DNA from: Candidatus Vogelbacteria bacterium | Lineage (GTDB): Bacteria > Patescibacteriota > Minisyncoccia > Phycocordibacterales > XYD1-FULL-46-19 | Reading direction: 5' to 3' | NCBI GenBank assembly: GCA_026395035.1 | Contig: JAPLZN010000033.1 | Span: forward strand, 1-5,087 | DNA length: 5,087 bases | Shown here: positions 3,524 to 5,087 of the stretch, piece by piece | How positions within the stretch are numbered: position 1 is the first letter of the stretch | How the letters are laid out: each line of letters begins with the position of its first letter | Translations under genes and position numbers: made by a program | Notes under the pieces: model-generated | Databases searched by the model: none | What the model saw: the letters and a program-made list of their open reading frames with translations, nothing else | What the model was told of the DNA's origin: nothing

Positions 3524-5087
3524 TTATCTTGAAAGATTCTCGATTGCTTTTCTAGTTTGTGGCCCGACAACACCGATCGGGGAAATTTTGTTAGCTTTCT
3601 GAAAACGGACTACAGCTGCTTTTGTCGCGTATCCAAACATAGTAGTTTCTTTACCTTTTGATCCGGGTCCAGACTGAGCAACAATATATCCGTGTGTGTT
3701 TAAGAATTGCTGGAGTTGTTTAATATCTAAACCTGTCAGACCCAGAGATAGAGAGCGAGTAAGTTTTAAGTCATTGCGAGGCGTAATCGCCGCGGCAATC
3801 TCATTTCCCCCTTGCATAGCGGCGAGAAGGGCTTTTAGTTCCGCGATTTTAGCTAACAGTGATTCTGTGGTTGGTGTAGTTGGAAAGAGATTCGGCCACT
3901 GCTTCATTAATGCTTCCGCCGCATCTTTGTTTCCCATGGCTAGAAGATTTTGGACTTGACTGGAAACAGAAGAACCGGAACTCCGGTGAGTTTCGGTGAC
4001 TGGTACAGCTGGAGCCACAATGGAGAAAGTAGAAGTACCGGAGGTGGTGGCATTCCCCGCATTGTTGATCGCCCAGACAGCCCAAGTGTGAGTACCAAGG
4101 GAAAGGGGTGCGGTAGTGGTGGAATTAGAAGTAGTGGCAATGTTGTCCACAGTCAGGATATCATCAACATAGAGCTGGTACTTGGAGAGACCCGAGCCTG
4201 AGTCGGTGGTAGTAGCCCAGGTGAAGAGGGGTTGGAGAGATGTGGTGGCTTCGTTTTGGTATGGGGAGAGCAGAGCGAAAGCGCCGGGGGTAGCGGTGTC
4301 AGGAGCCAAAGTGAAGGTGTGAGTAGACCAGCCACCAGAGTAGGTGAAGGTAATGATACCGGAGCCATTGGCTTGGCAGTGGGAACAAGTGACATTAGAG
4401 GTGACTGCTCCGTCGACAGTCAGAGTGTAGTAGGCATTGGGAGTGAGATCGCCCACGGTGAAGACCGTGGTGGTGGCATAGGAAGAGGAAGCGGTGAAGG
4501 ATTTGGTGGTGGACCAGGTAGTAGAGGCAATGTTTAGGTATTCTGGACGGGTAGTGGAAGCAGCAAAAGTAGGAAAACCATCTACTGGAGCAACGGAAAG
4601 GTTAGCAGTGGCGGTGCTGGTGGTGGCGGTAGTATAGCGATACTTGCCGTCGGCGTAGAGACGGAGGTTGCCGGTATACTGGGGTTGATCGTTAGTGATG
4701 GTATATGGTGGTTGGTATTCGTAGGCGCCGATGTCGGGAGTGCCATAGATGGGGTTGTCGAGGTAGTCGGTGGTGGTGCTAGTCATTGAGGAGGTGGTGG
4801 TGCCAGCGTCGATGGCGGGAGAGAGGTCAGTAAATTGGAAATCGGTGGAGGTGGAATAGGAGCCGGTGGTGTTTTTTAGTAAAGGATCCGTGTTGATTGA
4901 TGAGTTACCATAGATTGAGGCGAGCCAAGTAGCCCAGTTAGAATATGATGTTGCTCCAATTATGCCATAATTATTTGTTCCTGCATTTCTATAAAGACTG
5001 TTATTATTGATAGTTAGACCCGAGGTTGAATCCGCATAAACTCTTATTAAATCTGAACTGTTATCGTACACAACATTGTTTTTCAGG
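3524..5087 (-). CDS. Secreted or surface repeat protein with C-terminal peptidoglycan-binding domain (N-terminus outside window)
   Basis: The frame is open through the right edge, so about 521 C-terminal residues are visible and the true start is not. Counting from the GTG at 5071, the order is as follows. Residues 1-35 have Asn-rich beta-helix rungs. At about 80-117, SPAIDAG...DYLDNPIYGTPDIGAYEY is the signature that closes right-handed beta-helix proteins with a choice-of-anchor Q-type end. Ser/Thr-rich beta-sandwich-like segments follow, the second (about 272-351) Ig/FN3-like. The helical linker VQNLLAMGNKDAAEALMKQW and the short coiled coil LLAKIAELKALLAAMQ come next. The last ~84 residues form a PG_binding_1 domain (LKQLQ-like helix, FGYATKAAVVRFQKAN, GVVGPQTRKAIENL). 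The protein is probably exported and bound to the cell wall or envelope by the C-terminal domain, with the beta-helix exposed for adhesion or glycan contact. A CSHC pair lies near residue 230. The final stop is followed by no clear terminator. The domains are clear; the role is inference. Confidence 0.85.
   Translation of the reverse strand, partial: LKNNVVYDNSSDLIRVYADSTSGLTINNNSLYRNAGTNNYGIIGATSYSNWATWLASIYGNSSINTDPLLKNTTGSYSTSTDFQFTDLSPAIDAGTTTSSMTSTTTDYLDNPIYGTPDIGAYEYQPPYTITNDQPQYTGNLRLYADGKYRYTTATTSTATANLSVAPVDGFPTFAASTTRPEYLNIASTTWSTTKSFTASSSYATTTVFTVGDLTPNAYYTLTVDGAVTSNVTCSHCQANGSGIITFTYSGGWSTHTFTLAPDTATPGAFALLSPYQNEATTSLQPLFTWATTTDSGSGLSKYQLYVDDILTVDNIATTSNSTTTAPLSLGTHTWAVWAINNAGNATTSGTSTFSIVAPAVPVTETHRSSGSSVSSQVQNLLAMGNKDAAEALMKQWPNLFPTTPTTESLLAKIAELKALLAAMQGGNEIAAAITPRNDLKLTRSLSLGLTGLDIKQLQQFLNTHGYIVAQSGPGSKGKETTMFGYATKAAVVRFQKANKISPIGVVGPQTRKAIENLSR

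Noticed and set aside
3696..4537. Plus-strand frames antisense to the surface protein gene
   Set aside because: They are Gly/Arg/Ser-rich products of the strong strand bias of the Ser/Thr-rich gene, with no ribosome sites; they are shadows.

Overview
The window looks like a piece of a Patescibacteria (candidate phyla radiation, Parcubacteria-like) chromosome. The main reason is the large protein at the right edge. It joins a repeat-rich, Ser/Thr-rich secreted region to a short helical linker and a C-terminal PG_binding_1 domain, an architecture I associate with that group. Short promoter-to-start distances and a stand-alone asparagine-synthetase-type domain fit too. This taxonomic call is inference from protein style, not from a marker gene.

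Every gene I can support lies on the minus strand, so the window reads right to left. (1) 5087 to 3524: the C-terminal part of a surface protein (beta-helix, Ig/FN3-like region, coiled coil, peptidoglycan-binding domain); its N-terminus is outside the window. (2) 3523 to 3379: an intergenic region with a good promoter, a dyad, a perfect DnaA-box 9-mer and a second -10 element. (3) 3378 to 2438: an AT-rich two-gene cassette. It holds a Panacea (DUF4065/SocA-type) antitoxin and, 2 bases after its stop, a 133-residue partner that I cannot assign, presumably the toxin. (4) 2437 to 1183: about 1.25 kb with no convincing protein gene but unusually dense in inverted repeats. These include a 25-bp perfect pairing that interlocks with a 13-bp pairing in pseudoknot topology, a second knotted region, and several bidirectional terminator-like hairpins that bracket the region. 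(5) 1145 to 239: a transcription unit with a clear promoter, a Shine-Dalgarno site, a 264-residue ATP-dependent amide-forming (asparagine synthase C-terminal) domain with no glutaminase half, and a strong terminator. (6) 236 to the left edge: a consensus-like promoter placed so that the mRNA of a His/Cys-rich small protein would be essentially leaderless.

Nothing links these genes into one pathway. The toxin-antitoxin cassette differs in base composition from its flanks and looks acquired. The most unusual part is the structured, apparently non-coding region at 1183-2437, especially 1846-2165. It may encode an unrecognised structured RNA or be a decayed mobile or repeat element; the sequence alone does not decide between these.
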